Of a DNA stretch of 30,582 nt, positions 1 through 9,016 are shown piece by piece. The translations under genes were made by a program, and so were the position numbers. The notes below the pieces were generated by a model, which had not been told where the DNA came from, ran no database searches, and was given only the letters and a program-made list of their open reading frames with translations. Source of the stretch: a virus; IMG/VR virus record IMGVR_UViG_3300046474_000188, positions 1-30,582 of that record; one strand, 5' to 3'. Each line of letters opens with the position of its first letter. Position 1 is the stretch's first letter.

Positions 1-2591
<2,591 letters not shown>

Positions 2592-2593
2592 CC

Positions 2594-2815
2594 ATGAAGT
2601 ATCTCTGGAACCTTCTGGTCTCTCTTGACCAGTTCATCAATACGTTCCTCCTTGGGGACCCTGACGAAACCGTTTCGAGCCGTGCTGCTAAGGCAATGCT
2701 CAAAGGGAAGCGTTGGGGTTGTGTGCTTTGTCGTCTCCTCGATTATGTGGAGAAGGATCACTGCCTGAAGTCCCTTGAAACTGATGAAGGCTCTCAGGCA
2801 ATTCTTAAAGACTAA
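2594..2815 (+). CDS. Conserved small phage protein of unknown function
   Basis: 73 residues, between the fibre genes and the lysis genes. The N-terminus (MKYLWNLLVSLDQFINTFLLG) is hydrophobic and could associate with membrane. The middle has DPDETVSSRAAKAMLKG and a WGCVLCRLLDYV segment with a CxxC pair, followed by a Cys-containing acidic tail. I recognise this DPDETxSSRAAK/GCVLCRxLD family as common beside lysis genes in proteobacterial phages, but no function is known to me. Spacing to both neighbours is 2 nt, so it is co-translated with the lysis cassette. A role in lysis is inference. Confidence 0.65.
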   Translation: MKYLWNLLVSLDQFINTFLLGDPDETVSSRAAKAMLKGKRWGCVLCRLLDYVEKDHCLKSLETDEGSQAILKD

Positions 2816-2817
2816 CT

Positions 2818-3051
2818 ATGACTCCCCTCAACTCAATCGAGCATCGGGTAACCGTGCTGGAGCTTCGCATGGACGCTACTGAGTCTGATGTGCAGGACGT
2901 GAAAGACGAACAGAAGAACACAGCCCGTGTTGTCTCTGCTATCGAAACGAACCTGCTTCAGATCAAGTATGCCGTCTACGGCGGGGCCTTGGTGATGGCC
3001 GCACAGACCTTCGGGATCGGCGAGATCGTCAAGAAGCTCGCAGGACTTTAA
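2818..3051 (+). CDS. Small membrane protein, holin or XhlA-like candidate
   Basis: 77 residues with a charged, heptad-like N-terminal helix (residues 5-50, ending in DVKDEQKNTARVVSAIE) followed by one hydrophobic segment (about 50-70, including YAVYGGALVMAAQ). A cytoplasmic coiled coil before a single C-terminal membrane helix resembles XhlA-type holin accessory proteins. It lies 2 nt after the preceding gene and 3 nt before the endolysin, which supports a role in holin function. A second small membrane protein after the endolysin is an equally good holin candidate, and this one may be an antiholin. Confidence 0.55.
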   Translation: MTPLNSIEHRVTVLELRMDATESDVQDVKDEQKNTARVVSAIETNLLQIKYAVYGGALVMAAQTFGIGEIVKKLAGL

Positions 3052-3054
3052 CCC

Positions 3055-3588
3055 ATGACACCTGAAGTCTTCTCCAAGGCAACAGGTGTGCCTCTCTCGC
3101 GTGCTCAGAAGTGGGCTGACCCTGTCTCGGCAGCGTTGGCGCTCTACGGTATCTCAGAGCCTTTAGAAGTGGCGCACTGGCTTGCTCAAGTCGGCCACGA
3201 ATCAGGTGGCTTCGTATATACCAAGGAACTCTGGGGTCCTACGGCACAGCAGAGCCGGTACGAAGGTCGGAAGGACCTTGGCAATGTACAACCCGGTGAC
3301 GGGAAACGATACATGGGCCGTGGATTGCTTCAGACAACCGGACGTTCCAACTACACAACCGCAGCGGCGAAACTCGGCATCGACTGTGTCAATCATCCTG
3401 AACTGTTAGAAGAACCAACTTATGCGGCCCTGTCGGCGTGTCAGTTCTGGCTCGACAACAAGTGCGGGACCCTAGCACTGGCCGATGACATCCTGCGGCT
3501 CACCAAAAGGATCAATGGTGGTACCAACGGTCTCGAAGATCGTCAGGCTCGCACCAAGGTCTCAAAATCAATCCTCATAGGAAAATGA
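3055..3588 (+). CDS. Endolysin, glycoside hydrolase family 19
   Basis: 177 residues. It hydrolyses the glycan strands of host peptidoglycan at lysis. The GH19 signature is clear: HESGGF with the presumed catalytic Glu49, a second acidic residue at Glu58 (YTKELW), then GKRYMGRGLLQTTGRSNY and a C-terminal INGGTNGLEDR segment typical of phage chitinase-like lysozymes. There is no signal peptide or N-terminal membrane anchor, so export needs a holin. It sits between two small membrane proteins and its stop overlaps the next start (ATGA). No Rz/Rz1 spanin pair was recognised nearby. Confidence 0.92.
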   Translation: MTPEVFSKATGVPLSRAQKWADPVSAALALYGISEPLEVAHWLAQVGHESGGFVYTKELWGPTAQQSRYEGRKDLGNVQPGDGKRYMGRGLLQTTGRSNYTTAAAKLGIDCVNHPELLEEPTYAALSACQFWLDNKCGTLALADDILRLTKRINGGTNGLEDRQARTKVSKSILIGK

Positions 3589-3776
3589 ACATGACGTTCC
3601 TCTCCCGTCTCAAAGAACCGTCGTCGTGGGCTGGTATCGCAGTCCTTGCACAACTCGCAGCATCCACGCTGGACCTCCACGGTGACGTGGGTGGTGCAAC
3701 AACTCAAGTATTGTCTGCGGTGGCCGCTGTGGCCGCTGTGGTCCGTGCCGAGCAGAAAGCATCAGCAGCGAAGTAA
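3585..3776 (+). CDS. Small membrane protein, putative holin
   Basis: 63 residues starting at an ATGA overlap with the endolysin stop. The N-terminus, MTFLSRLKEPSSWAGIAVLAQ, begins a hydrophobic segment (about 15-30), and a second Ala/Val-rich segment (about 38-53) precedes a short charged tail (RAEQKASAAK). Two membrane helices with a LKEPSTWAG-type start are familiar from small phage holins next to GH19 or muramidase endolysins. A second Met two codons after the first is an alternative start. It is the last gene before the terminator. Confidence 0.6.
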   Translation: MNMTFLSRLKEPSSWAGIAVLAQLAASTLDLHGDVGGATTQVLSAVAAVAAVVRAEQKASAAK

Positions 3777-3777
3777 G

Positions 3778-3823
3778 AAAAAACCCCCTTGGTTTCCTTA
3801 ACGGATTCCTTGGGGGTTTTTTT
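3778..3823. terminator. Bidirectional Rho-independent terminator
   Basis: The left arm AAAAAACCCCC (3778-3788) pairs with GGGGGTTTTTTT (3812-3823). A T-run follows the hairpin in the + direction and the A-run gives a T-run in the - direction. It separates the + strand lysis operon from the - strand integrase operon and could stop transcription from both sides. Confidence 0.85.
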
Positions 3824-3999
3824 CATCCTACGTGAAGCAGTCGCAAGAGTAAGGTGAGAACCGCGACGACAGCAAGGGTGACCCCGGCTCCGGCAGCGAA
3901 CGGATACCACAATCGATCCGTGCGAGCCTTCAGGGTCTCCTCCATCATCTTGTTGATCTCAGCTTGAATTCTGGTGATGTCCAATTGATCTCTCTCCAT
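3823..3999 (-). CDS. 58-aa membrane protein coupled to integrase 1
   Basis: The start ATG (3997-3999) is one base after the integrase 1 stop, with an AAAGGGGA Shine-Dalgarno inside the integrase end, so the two are translationally coupled. The N-terminal half is an amphipathic charged helix (MERDQLDITRIQAEINKMM, then EETLKARTDRL). The C-terminal half is one hydrophobic segment (WYPFAAGAGVTLAVVAVLTLL). The stop lies within the terminator stem region. Function unknown. Co-expression with an integrase would fit a lysogeny-stage role such as superinfection exclusion, but that is inference. Confidence 0.7.
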   Translation of the reverse strand: MERDQLDITRIQAEINKMMEETLKARTDRLWYPFAAGAGVTLAVVAVLTLLLRLLHVG

Positions 4000-4000
4000 C

Positions 4001-5311
4001 TCAGTTCCCCTTTATTGTAGGCGTCTTTTTATCCATCCACTCAGCCAGCACTTCAATCGGATACCCCTCTCCGTACCCCGCACCAACCCCGGGGGTCACA
4101 TGGCCGAGGAGGGCATCCATGATCTCCAGCGGGCACTGAACAGCCCTCAGTTGATCCTTGACGGTGTGTCGTAAAGAGTGTACCCCGAGCTTGGTCCCCT
4201 TGAGGCCCTCTCGGCTCCGTATCCACTTAACTAAGGCAGCGCTGACGGGTTCCGAGGAGGCGTACTGTGGGTAGATTCGGACTGCGTCACCCGAGCGGTT
4301 TTTGGCGTCCCTAAGGCACTGCCACGCCCTATCGGTGAGCGGAATCCTCCGGGTGCTCCCCGGGGTCTTGAGGGTTCTCCAAGGGTGCGGCTTCAGCGTG
4401 ATGTGCGGGTGTTTCCCACCGTGGATGTCCCCCTTGGCAAGCCCGACGATCTCTGCTAGGCGTGCTCCGGTTTCCGCAACGACCGTGAGGATCGACCGAA
4501 GGGTGTCCTGACCGTGGACCTCGATGGCAAGCTCCAACGACCTGAACTGAGCCTCGGTAAAAACTTCCCGGTCGACAGAATCCTTGCCGTAGTCAGGTAT
4601 TTCTAACTTGGCGAAGACGTTCTCGATTTTCAGTTCGTTCTCACGGATTGCCCGGGAGACTGCAGCCTTGATCGGGGCGATGTAGCGCTGAACGGTGGCC
4701 GTGCTCATGTCCCTGTTCAGCATCCACTTAATGAACCCGTTGGCATCCTGACGCCTCACGGTCCTTAGTTCCTTGTCGGTCCCGAGGTACTCGATCAGAT
4801 ACCTGAAGGCACGCTCACACCGCGTATCGTCGCTAGGACGGGCTGCTGTGTATTGTGCAAGGCAATCCCCCAACGTGGTCCCGAAGGAGCCTTTGAGGAT
4901 CGCCACGGCAGCTTCCTCGACCTTCGACAACTTCGGCTTCTCTTCGAGGATGTCGTGGAATCTGAAGAGCGGACCATCGGCTGGCTGTACAGGATCGACG
5001 CCGTGTTCACGTAACATGGACAGCGCTTTTTCTTGAACAATCATGCGCTCTTTGCCGGGAGCAGAGGAACGCAAAAAACCCCACTCTTTATCCGTCTGAC
5101 GTATCAGTTGGGCAATAAGCGGGGCGGCTTGCAACGGGTCTGTTGTCTTGAGACTTTGAACAACGTGTGTCTTCCCGAGGACCCCGATCAAATCGAGCGG
5201 GACCTTTCTGCGGAAGTAGAGGACCGGTGATCCGGGCTTCTTCCAACAGCAGGGTATCTTCATCGGTGGTAACTCCGGTGATAACTCCGGTGGTAACGAT
5301 CCGGTGTCCAC
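4001..5311 (-). CDS. int: Tyrosine recombinase/integrase 1
   Basis: About 436 residues, the usual length for a phage integrase with arm-binding, core-binding and catalytic domains. The catalytic domain shows the full set: Arg in TGARLAEI, Lys in the LKTPGSTRRIPL strand, HSLRH, LLGHV and the Tyr nucleophile in the GYGEGY segment near the C-terminus. The longest start is GTG at 5311 with AAGGAG ten bases upstream. An ATG at 5263 with GGAG nine bases upstream is an alternative giving 420 residues. The N-terminal codons of the long form overlap a tandem repeat array that probably forms attP. It would catalyse site-specific integration and, with a helper, excision. Confidence 0.92.
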   Translation of the reverse strand: MDTGSLPPELSPELPPMKIPCCWKKPGSPVLYFRRKVPLDLIGVLGKTHVVQSLKTTDPLQAAPLIAQLIRQTDKEWGFLRSSAPGKERMIVQEKALSMLREHGVDPVQPADGPLFRFHDILEEKPKLSKVEEAAVAILKGSFGTTLGDCLAQYTAARPSDDTRCERAFRYLIEYLGTDKELRTVRRQDANGFIKWMLNRDMSTATVQRYIAPIKAAVSRAIRENELKIENVFAKLEIPDYGKDSVDREVFTEAQFRSLELAIEVHGQDTLRSILTVVAETGARLAEIVGLAKGDIHGGKHPHITLKPHPWRTLKTPGSTRRIPLTDRAWQCLRDAKNRSGDAVRIYPQYASSEPVSAALVKWIRSREGLKGTKLGVHSLRHTVKDQLRAVQCPLEIMDALLGHVTPGVGAGYGEGYPIEVLAEWMDKKTPTIKGN

Positions 5312-5440
5312 AGTGAGCTAACTCCTTGATTCCACAGCGTTTCTACGGTGATAACTGGTGCCCAAGAGATGGATCGGGTACTCGTAGAACTCAATGGAAT
5401 CAAGGACTTACATGCTGCAAAGTGGTAACCGGTGGTAACT
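5264..5440. other. attP: Putative phage attachment site (attP) with arm-type repeats
   Basis: Six copies of (C)GGTGRTAAC lie at 5264, 5276, 5288, 5346, 5421 and 5430; the first three are exactly 12 bp apart. A perfect 11-bp inverted repeat, CCTTGATTCCA (5324-5334) and TGGAATCAAGG (5395-5405), brackets the centre. Within it, TGGTGCCCAAGAGAT (5356-5370) read on the - strand ends in CTTGGGCACCA, which resembles a tRNA 3' end, a common attB target. Array plus core next to an integrase start is the classic attP layout. The repeats could instead be operators for the nearby RHH protein. Confidence 0.55.
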
Positions 5441-5496
5441 AAAGCCGATACTTCAGAGATACCGCCATTAGCGGGCTGAACTATCGTCCTCGGTTC

Positions 5497-5793
5497 TCAC
5501 AGTGCCCCAAGTTCCTTCAGGTATTCTTGAGCCAGCTTATTGCCAGCACGGTCAAAGAACACCTGCATCGACTTGATACCGCCCTTGTTCTCCATCAACC
5601 ATTTGATCTTCAGGTACAACTCCGGTTCGATCTTCAGGTTGTACGTCATTCGGTTCTGCTCTTTCATGATCTCCGGGTTCTCCCAAGGAAACCGCGCCTT
5701 TCGGGTGGCTTCCTCCCGTGCCGCGTCTTTCAGCTTTTCGATCTCTGCAAGTGCCTCTGCCAGCTTCTCTTCTGCCGTCTTCATCATCATCAT
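5497..5793 (-). CDS. Ribbon-helix-helix-like DNA-binding protein, putative regulator or excisionase
   Basis: 98 residues with a good Shine-Dalgarno (AGGGGCG) before four ATG codons in a row. Residues 5-35 are a charged helix (AEEKLAEALAEIEKLKDAA). Residues 47-98 look like an Arc/MetJ-type fold: a strand RMTYNLKIEPEL, a helix YLKIKWLMENKG, then a longer helix after a turn. It lies between the attP-like array and a TTGCAC-type promoter, so it may be an Arc-like repressor, an excisionase or an accessory factor for integrase 1. I recognise the fold pattern only, not a named family. Confidence 0.5.
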   Translation of the reverse strand: MMMMKTAEEKLAEALAEIEKLKDAAREEATRKARFPWENPEIMKEQNRMTYNLKIEPELYLKIKWLMENKGGIKSMQVFFDRAGNKLAQEYLKELGAL

Positions 5794-5848
5794 TCGCCCC
5801 TAGTCTAAGTAGTTTTGTGTGTGAGTGCGTTTGCTTGACCGTGACTGC

Positions 5849-5877
5849 AGTGTATAACCTTGCTCAACTATGTGCAA
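5849..5877 (-). promoter_or_regulatory. Host-type promoter for the RHH gene
   Basis: Read on the - strand: TTGCAC (5872-5877), 17-nt spacer, TACACT (5849-5854), 55 bp before the RHH start. The same -35 and spacing recur at four other places in the window, which raises confidence although the -10 is weak. Confidence 0.45.
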
Positions 5878-6071
5878 GAACCTTTTTCCGTTTCCCTTGT
5901 CTCCTGTGTGCGGGCGACAACAAAGCCAGAAAAGTCCTCCATCGCGTCCACGAGGTCTTCGTAGGGCAGCGAGGGGAACCCAAGGCCGTAGATGCGATAA
6001 CCGAACTCAGCGTCACCCGAGAGGGTCAGTGATTTCCCGTCGGGGGTCGTCGCGGTTACAAGAGTCGTCAT
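5868..6071 (-). CDS. 67-aa protein of unknown function
   Basis: MTTLVTATTPDGKSLTLSG starts at 6071 with GGAAG four bases upstream. An upstream in-frame extension exists but has no ribosome site. The protein is acidic, with a short beta-like N-terminal half and a helix around YEDLVDAMEDFSGF; the tail is charged (RTQETRETEKGS). No family recognised. It lies between the RHH gene and integrase 2, and its end overlaps the promoter of the RHH gene. Confidence 0.5.
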   Translation of the reverse strand: MTTLVTATTPDGKSLTLSGDAEFGYRIYGLGFPSLPYEDLVDAMEDFSGFVVARTQETRETEKGSCT

Positions 6072-6139
6072 GGTGCTTCCAGTTCCGTTACAAGTTGTTT
6101 CAAGTTGGCCGAACCGCATCTTACGACCAATTCTGCTAA

Positions 6140-6155
6140 ACAGGGTATTCCCTGT
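6140..6155. other. Perfect inverted repeat between integrase 2 and the small gene
   Basis: ACAGGGTATTCCCTGT has 6-bp arms around TATT. Read on the - strand it follows the integrase 2 stop and is followed by TTTAGC, so it may be a weak terminator. It could also be an operator for the gene starting at 6071. Confidence 0.4.
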
Positions 6156-6197
6156 GCTCTTTTTGGGAGGGGTGACATAAATACGACATTTAAGTAG

Positions 6198-6995
6198 TTA
6201 CCGCACTGCGGCAAGAAGTTCATCATCCGAAATGTGAGCGTAGCGTAGCGTCGTCTCGATCTTCCGATGACCGAGGAGCTTCTGGACCACTGCGATGTTC
6301 TTCGTCTTAGCCAGCGTGCGGGTTGCGGCGGTGTGGCGCAGGGAATGCAGGACGAAATCGTCGTCCCCTTGGAGACCCATGTGTTCCTTCAGACGATTCC
6401 AAACGATGCGGATTTGGCCGACCGTCAGGTGCTCGAATGTCCCTCCGGCCAGCGCAGCTTTCGCACGGTCGTTCAGGGGAATCGAGCGGGCCTTCTTCGT
6501 CTTGTTCTTCCAGAGGCGAATCCAGTCGCCGTCGATATTCTTCGCTTCGAGTTCCATCAGTTCCCCTCGGCGCATCCCGGTCTCGATCAGGACGGTCAGG
6601 AACCGAGCGATCTCCGTCTCGTTCCACGCGGTCAACATCAGGAACATCGTCTTCTCTTCTTCCGGCGACAACCAGCGGACCCGGTCGTTGTCCTCGGAGC
6701 GGTAGGTGATCTTAGGCATCTTGCTGATCCACTCGCGGTCCAGCGCGTACTTGAGGATCGTATGGACGTTCGTCAGCTTGCGGTTGATCGTAGCGTCAGC
6801 AAGGCGGTTGTCCATATCTTGGACAAAGGCATCGATGTGGATCGTCTTCACTTCAGCCAGCGGAAGATCACCGACCACCTTGATGAACGCCTCGACGTTG
6901 GTGATCGCGGTCGAGCAGTAAGCCTTACCAGCCCACAGGGGCCGCTTGGCAACCATCAGGAGTTCGTTCAGGGTCGTGGGGGTCTTGATCTTCAT
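6198..6995 (-). CDS. Tyrosine recombinase/integrase 2
   Basis: 265 residues from the ATG at 6995, which has GAGG seven bases upstream; a 40-residue longer frame lacks a ribosome site. An N-terminal SAM-like core-binding domain (residues 1-100) is followed by the catalytic domain with Arg in ETGMRRGELM, Lys in NKTKKARSIPL, HSLRHT, LLGHRKIETTLRYAH with the Tyr nucleophile near the end. It is compact, like XerC/D or short phage integrases, and lacks the extra arm-binding domain of integrase 1. It has its own promoter and is isolated from the upstream operon by a terminator. Its role could be excision, a second attachment site or dimer resolution. Confidence 0.88.
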   Translation of the reverse strand: MKIKTPTTLNELLMVAKRPLWAGKAYCSTAITNVEAFIKVVGDLPLAEVKTIHIDAFVQDMDNRLADATINRKLTNVHTILKYALDREWISKMPKITYRSEDNDRVRWLSPEEEKTMFLMLTAWNETEIARFLTVLIETGMRRGELMELEAKNIDGDWIRLWKNKTKKARSIPLNDRAKAALAGGTFEHLTVGQIRIVWNRLKEHMGLQGDDDFVLHSLRHTAATRTLAKTKNIAVVQKLLGHRKIETTLRYAHISDDELLAAVR

Positions 6996-7019
6996 ATGTG
7001 CCTCGCTGTGTGAGACTCT

Positions 7020-7048
7020 ATTATGTAAGACAATGCAGCCCTGTGCAA
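7020..7048 (-). promoter_or_regulatory. Host-type promoter for integrase 2
   Basis: On the - strand: TTGCAC (7043-7048), 17-nt spacer, CATAAT (7020-7025), with TCTC starting four bases after the -10 as in the two right-hand promoters. It lies 25 bp before the integrase 2 start and just after a terminator. Confidence 0.55.
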
Positions 7049-7060
7049 GAACTATCTTTC

Positions 7061-7089
7061 GAAAAAATACCCCTCCGGTTAGGGAGAGG
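7061..7089 (-). terminator. Rho-independent terminator of the replication operon
   Basis: On the - strand CCTCTCC (7083-7089) pairs with GGAGGGG (7070-7076) with one G-T pair, followed by TATTTTTT. It lies 7 bp after the stop of the last operon gene. Confidence 0.8.
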
Positions 7090-7095
7090 TAATTG

Positions 7096-7332
7096 TTACT
7101 CGGTGTGCTCGGCATATCCAGCGAAGCCGTTGGCCTTGTTCGTCAGCCAGAACCCCTCGGCATTCTTGCGCATCCGCTTGGCGATCATCTGCGTAGGCTT
7201 GAGGCATCTGCGGGGGTCCAAGGCGCTCGTGTAGTCACCCGTACGGTGCTGCTCGAAGGCTGCGGTGCTGTTGAAATACTCGTTGCAGCCGGGGCACTGG
7301 TTGCGGTCCCCGGAGAGTTTGCCATCTTTCAT
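7096..7332 (-). CDS. Small FDXHR-type zinc-binding protein
   Basis: 78 residues. The start at 7332 overlaps the upstream stop (ATGA). Residues 10-35 carry CPGCNEYFNSTAAFEQHRTG, a C2H2-like pattern; the phage family I recall reads CxxCxxxF...FDxHR. The rest has RRCL and KNAEGFWLTN, also typical of that family. A nucleic-acid or protein-interaction role is likely but unproven. It is the last gene of the operon and is followed by the terminator. Confidence 0.7.
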   Translation of the reverse strand: MKDGKLSGDRNQCPGCNEYFNSTAAFEQHRTGDYTSALDPRRCLKPTQMIAKRMRKNAEGFWLTNKANGFAGYAEHTE

Positions 7333-7517
7333 CGTGATTTTTCCTTGCCGTAGCATTGGCGACTACAGACCGGACAGTCGTACGTCGCGTATCGACCATC
7401 ACGCTGCGTATCGTGGAGGACTACTTCCTTCTGGAGACACTCGAAGACGGTCCCACAGGTGCAGTCGAACGTCCATGTGCGCTCTTCCGGGATGGTCCCG
7501 CGTTTGATGATTTTCAT
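7329..7517 (-). CDS. Small zinc-ribbon protein
   Basis: 62 residues starting with an ATGA overlap to the previous gene. It holds DCTCGTVFEC near residue 18 and a CPVCSRQC near residue 49, a four-or-more cysteine ribbon likely to bind zinc. MKIIKRGTxPEER starts are familiar from small phage zinc proteins. No enzymatic motif is present; function unknown. Confidence 0.65.
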   Translation of the reverse strand: MKIIKRGTIPEERTWTFDCTCGTVFECLQKEVVLHDTQRDGRYATYDCPVCSRQCYGKEKSR

Positions 7518-7687
7518 GATCCCATCCTGTCAGGGTTGTCTTTCCACGATTGAAGAAACGCCTCCCGCTCCAACCTCTCGATCTTGCGGAGCATCTCTTC
7601 GTACTGACGGCGCGGTATGGTGACCGTGGTCTCGTTCATGGGGATCGGCTCGACGCCGAAGAGGAAGGTAGCGGTGGGGTTGATCAA
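7514..7687 (-). CDS. Small coiled-coil protein of unknown function
   Basis: The TTG at 7687 overlaps the upstream stop (TTGA) and gives 57 residues; an ATG at 7639 would give 41. The TTG start is chosen because nearly every neighbour uses stop-start overlaps and the extra residues (INPTATFLFGVEPIP) look coding. The C-terminal part, RRQYEEMLRKIERLEREAFL, is a helix with heptad character. No family recognised. Confidence 0.45.
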   Translation of the reverse strand: MINPTATFLFGVEPIPMNETTVTIPRRQYEEMLRKIERLEREAFLQSWKDNPDRMGS

Positions 7688-7860
7688 TGGAGGTCTTCGC
7701 CGTTGGTTACTGCTTGATAGAGGAGGTTGGCTTGGTGAAAGCCTTCCCAGTTGTCGACCCCGGCTTCCCGGAGACACTGAAGGAACAGGGCGTTCTCTTT
7801 CAGTTCCTCGTAGTGGTCCGTGGGGATCGTTGAGAATGCGGTGCGGACAACAGGCGGCAT
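7684..7860 (-). CDS. 58-aa protein of unknown function
   Basis: Begins directly after the upstream stop (TAAATG). The sequence MPPVVRTAFSTIPTDHYEEL, then FLQCLREAGVDNWEGFHQA, has the LxxxGVDNWEGF pattern that I know from small proteins of many phages. It is probably helical and cytoplasmic. Function unknown. Confidence 0.6.
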   Translation of the reverse strand: MPPVVRTAFSTIPTDHYEELKENALFLQCLREAGVDNWEGFHQANLLYQAVTNGEDLH

Positions 7861-8004
7861 TTAAAATCCGGGCATGTTAGGAATCCCACACATCTGGTCC
7901 ATCTCGAAGTGCTCTGCAGCAGCTTGCCAATAGTCCTGATATGTGAGGGAAGGGACGCAGAACCAGAACGGCAGCGTCCACCAGAGGTACATCGTTTGGA
8001 ACAT
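7861..8004 (-). CDS. 47-aa aromatic-rich protein
   Basis: The start overlaps the upstream stop (TGATG). MFQTMYLWWTLPFWFCVPSL is strongly hydrophobic and Trp-rich, followed by a polar helix (YQDYWQAAAEHFEMDQM). A membrane-associated N-terminus is likely. No family recognised; the exact packing between its neighbours supports a real gene. Confidence 0.5.
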   Translation of the reverse strand: MFQTMYLWWTLPFWFCVPSLTYQDYWQAAAEHFEMDQMCGIPNMPGF

Positions 8005-8246
8005 CAGACCTTAGCGCCCACAGCACGGCGACGGGCACGGATCGAGCGGCGAATCGCGGCTTCCTTCCGGTACACCGAAGGGGCACTGCGGACGTCGCTG
8101 AAGAGGTTGCGGTTGTCTTGATACATGACGACGACCAGTTCCCACAGGCCCGTCAGGAACGTCCACAGGAACACCGGGGGAATCAGGACGACGACGACGA
8201 GGGCTGCGTACACGTACGACAGGGGGAGGTCTTTGCGCTTGTTCAT
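8004..8246 (-). CDS. 80-aa single-span membrane protein
   Basis: Start at 8246 with GAGG seven bases upstream; a longer frame exists but is antisense-like and unsupported. Residues 10-42 are hydrophobic (YVYAALVVVVLIPPVFLWTF), then an amphipathic stretch and a very basic C-terminus (IRRSIRARRRAVGAK) that would stay in the cytoplasm. Function unknown. Confidence 0.55.
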   Translation of the reverse strand: MNKRKDLPLSYVYAALVVVVLIPPVFLWTFLTGLWELVVVMYQDNRNLFSDVRSAPSVYRKEAAIRRSIRARRRAVGAKV

Positions 8247-8332
8247 TTTGAGCCTCGGATGATTTGGATGATGTCCGCGATAGTCCAACCAATACAGAAG
8301 GCACCGACGTAGAAGAGAATGTGTTCGGTCAC
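8243..8332 (-). CDS. 29-aa membrane peptide
   Basis: GTG start overlapping the MazG stop (GTGA) and a stop overlapping the next ATG (ATGA). The peptide is almost entirely one hydrophobic helix (ILFYVGAFCIGWTIADIIQII). The double overlap is the main support; function unknown. Confidence 0.5.
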   Translation of the reverse strand: MTEHILFYVGAFCIGWTIADIIQIIRGSK

Positions 8333-8640
8333 CGGTCGTCTCCCGAACCTTGGATGGTGCCGAGCAGTTGGCGACGCGAGAGCTTCGCGATGTTGCCGTC
8401 AGCGACCGTAGCCAGCGTGAGACCGAGGTCATTCGCCAGCGCTGCCACGAACCAGAGGACATCCCCGAGTTCTTTCTTCATGTGCTTGATGTCGATTTCG
8501 TATCCATCACGGATCGACTTTCCGACGTAGCCCTGAATCTCACCGACTTCGCCAGCGAGGCCGAAGAGTGCGTATTCAGTCGTTGCGGAGTCCAAACGAA
8601 AGGACATAGCCTCGCGCTGGTATTCGTTCAAATCATTCAT
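8329..8640 (-). CDS. MazG-like nucleotide pyrophosphohydrolase
   Basis: 103 residues from the ATG at 8640, which overlaps the upstream stop (ATGA). The all-alpha NTP pyrophosphatase pattern is visible: GLAGEVGEIQ near residue 29 and KKELGDVLWFVA near residue 55, supplying the metal-binding ExxE and ExxD residues. Such enzymes hydrolyse (d)NTPs to monophosphates and PPi; phage versions may also lower host alarmone levels. It is shorter than host MazG and has a single domain. Confidence 0.8.
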   Translation of the reverse strand: MNDLNEYQREAMSFRLDSATTEYALFGLAGEVGEIQGYVGKSIRDGYEIDIKHMKKELGDVLWFVAALANDLGLTLATVADGNIAKLSRRQLLGTIQGSGDDR

Positions 8641-8825
8641 TTCTTCTCTCTCTTGATGTCTTTGAGTTGGGTTTCGAGAACCCGGATGCGGGCTTCGAGG
8701 ATTGCGGTATGGTCGTAGGCGTCTTGAGCACGTACCCAATCGCCATCCGACGATTCGTCCTCTTCAACGCTGTAGTACCCATCGGAACTGCAGTAGAGGT
8801 CGTAGCGTTTGAATACGGTGCTCAT
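8637..8825 (-). CDS. 62-aa protein with C-terminal coiled coil
   Basis: The N-terminal half has a Tyr/Ser/Glu-rich stretch (YDLYCSSDGYYSVEEDESSD), and residues 38-62 form a helix of heptad type (AILEARIRVLETQLKDIK). The same layout is common in small phage proteins placed beside nucleotide genes. No function is known to me. The stop overlaps the MazG start. Confidence 0.55.
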   Translation of the reverse strand: MSTVFKRYDLYCSSDGYYSVEEDESSDGDWVRAQDAYDHTAILEARIRVLETQLKDIKREKK

Positions 8826-8827
8826 GT

Positions 8828-9016
8828 TTATTCGCCTCGGGTAGCCTTTCGGTAATCGGCTTCCAGTTGTTGGTAGTGCGCTTCGATCTTCTCTCGGAGT
8901 TCCAAGCGTTCTTTGGATGGCATCTTGTGCGCCCCTAACACTTCGTTCAGCATCTTGCCGAGGTCGCTGTCAGGGGACACACGAGTGCCCTTGTAGTACA
9001 GGGCGGCGGTGCTCAC
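8828..9016 (-). CDS. 62-aa protein of unknown function
   Basis: The GTG start overlaps the upstream stop (GTGA). The protein (MSTAALYYKGTRVSPDSDLG...) is mostly helical, with a charged C-terminal helix ERLELREKIEAHYQQLEADY. No family recognised. Confidence 0.5.
   Translation of the reverse strand: MSTAALYYKGTRVSPDSDLGKMLNEVLGAHKMPSKERLELREKIEAHYQQLEADYRKATRGE

Noticed and set aside
5356-5389. Partial tRNA gene on the - strand
   Set aside because: Only the acceptor-like CTTGGGCACCA end fits; there is no proper T-arm or remaining tRNA, so it is treated as an attachment core.
5835-5858. TTGACC...TATAAC promoter on the + strand
   Set aside because: The spacer is only 12 nt and no + strand gene follows.
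6267-7013. 248-codon + strand open frame opposite integrase 2
   Set aside because: It is the antisense shadow of a gene with full catalytic motifs.
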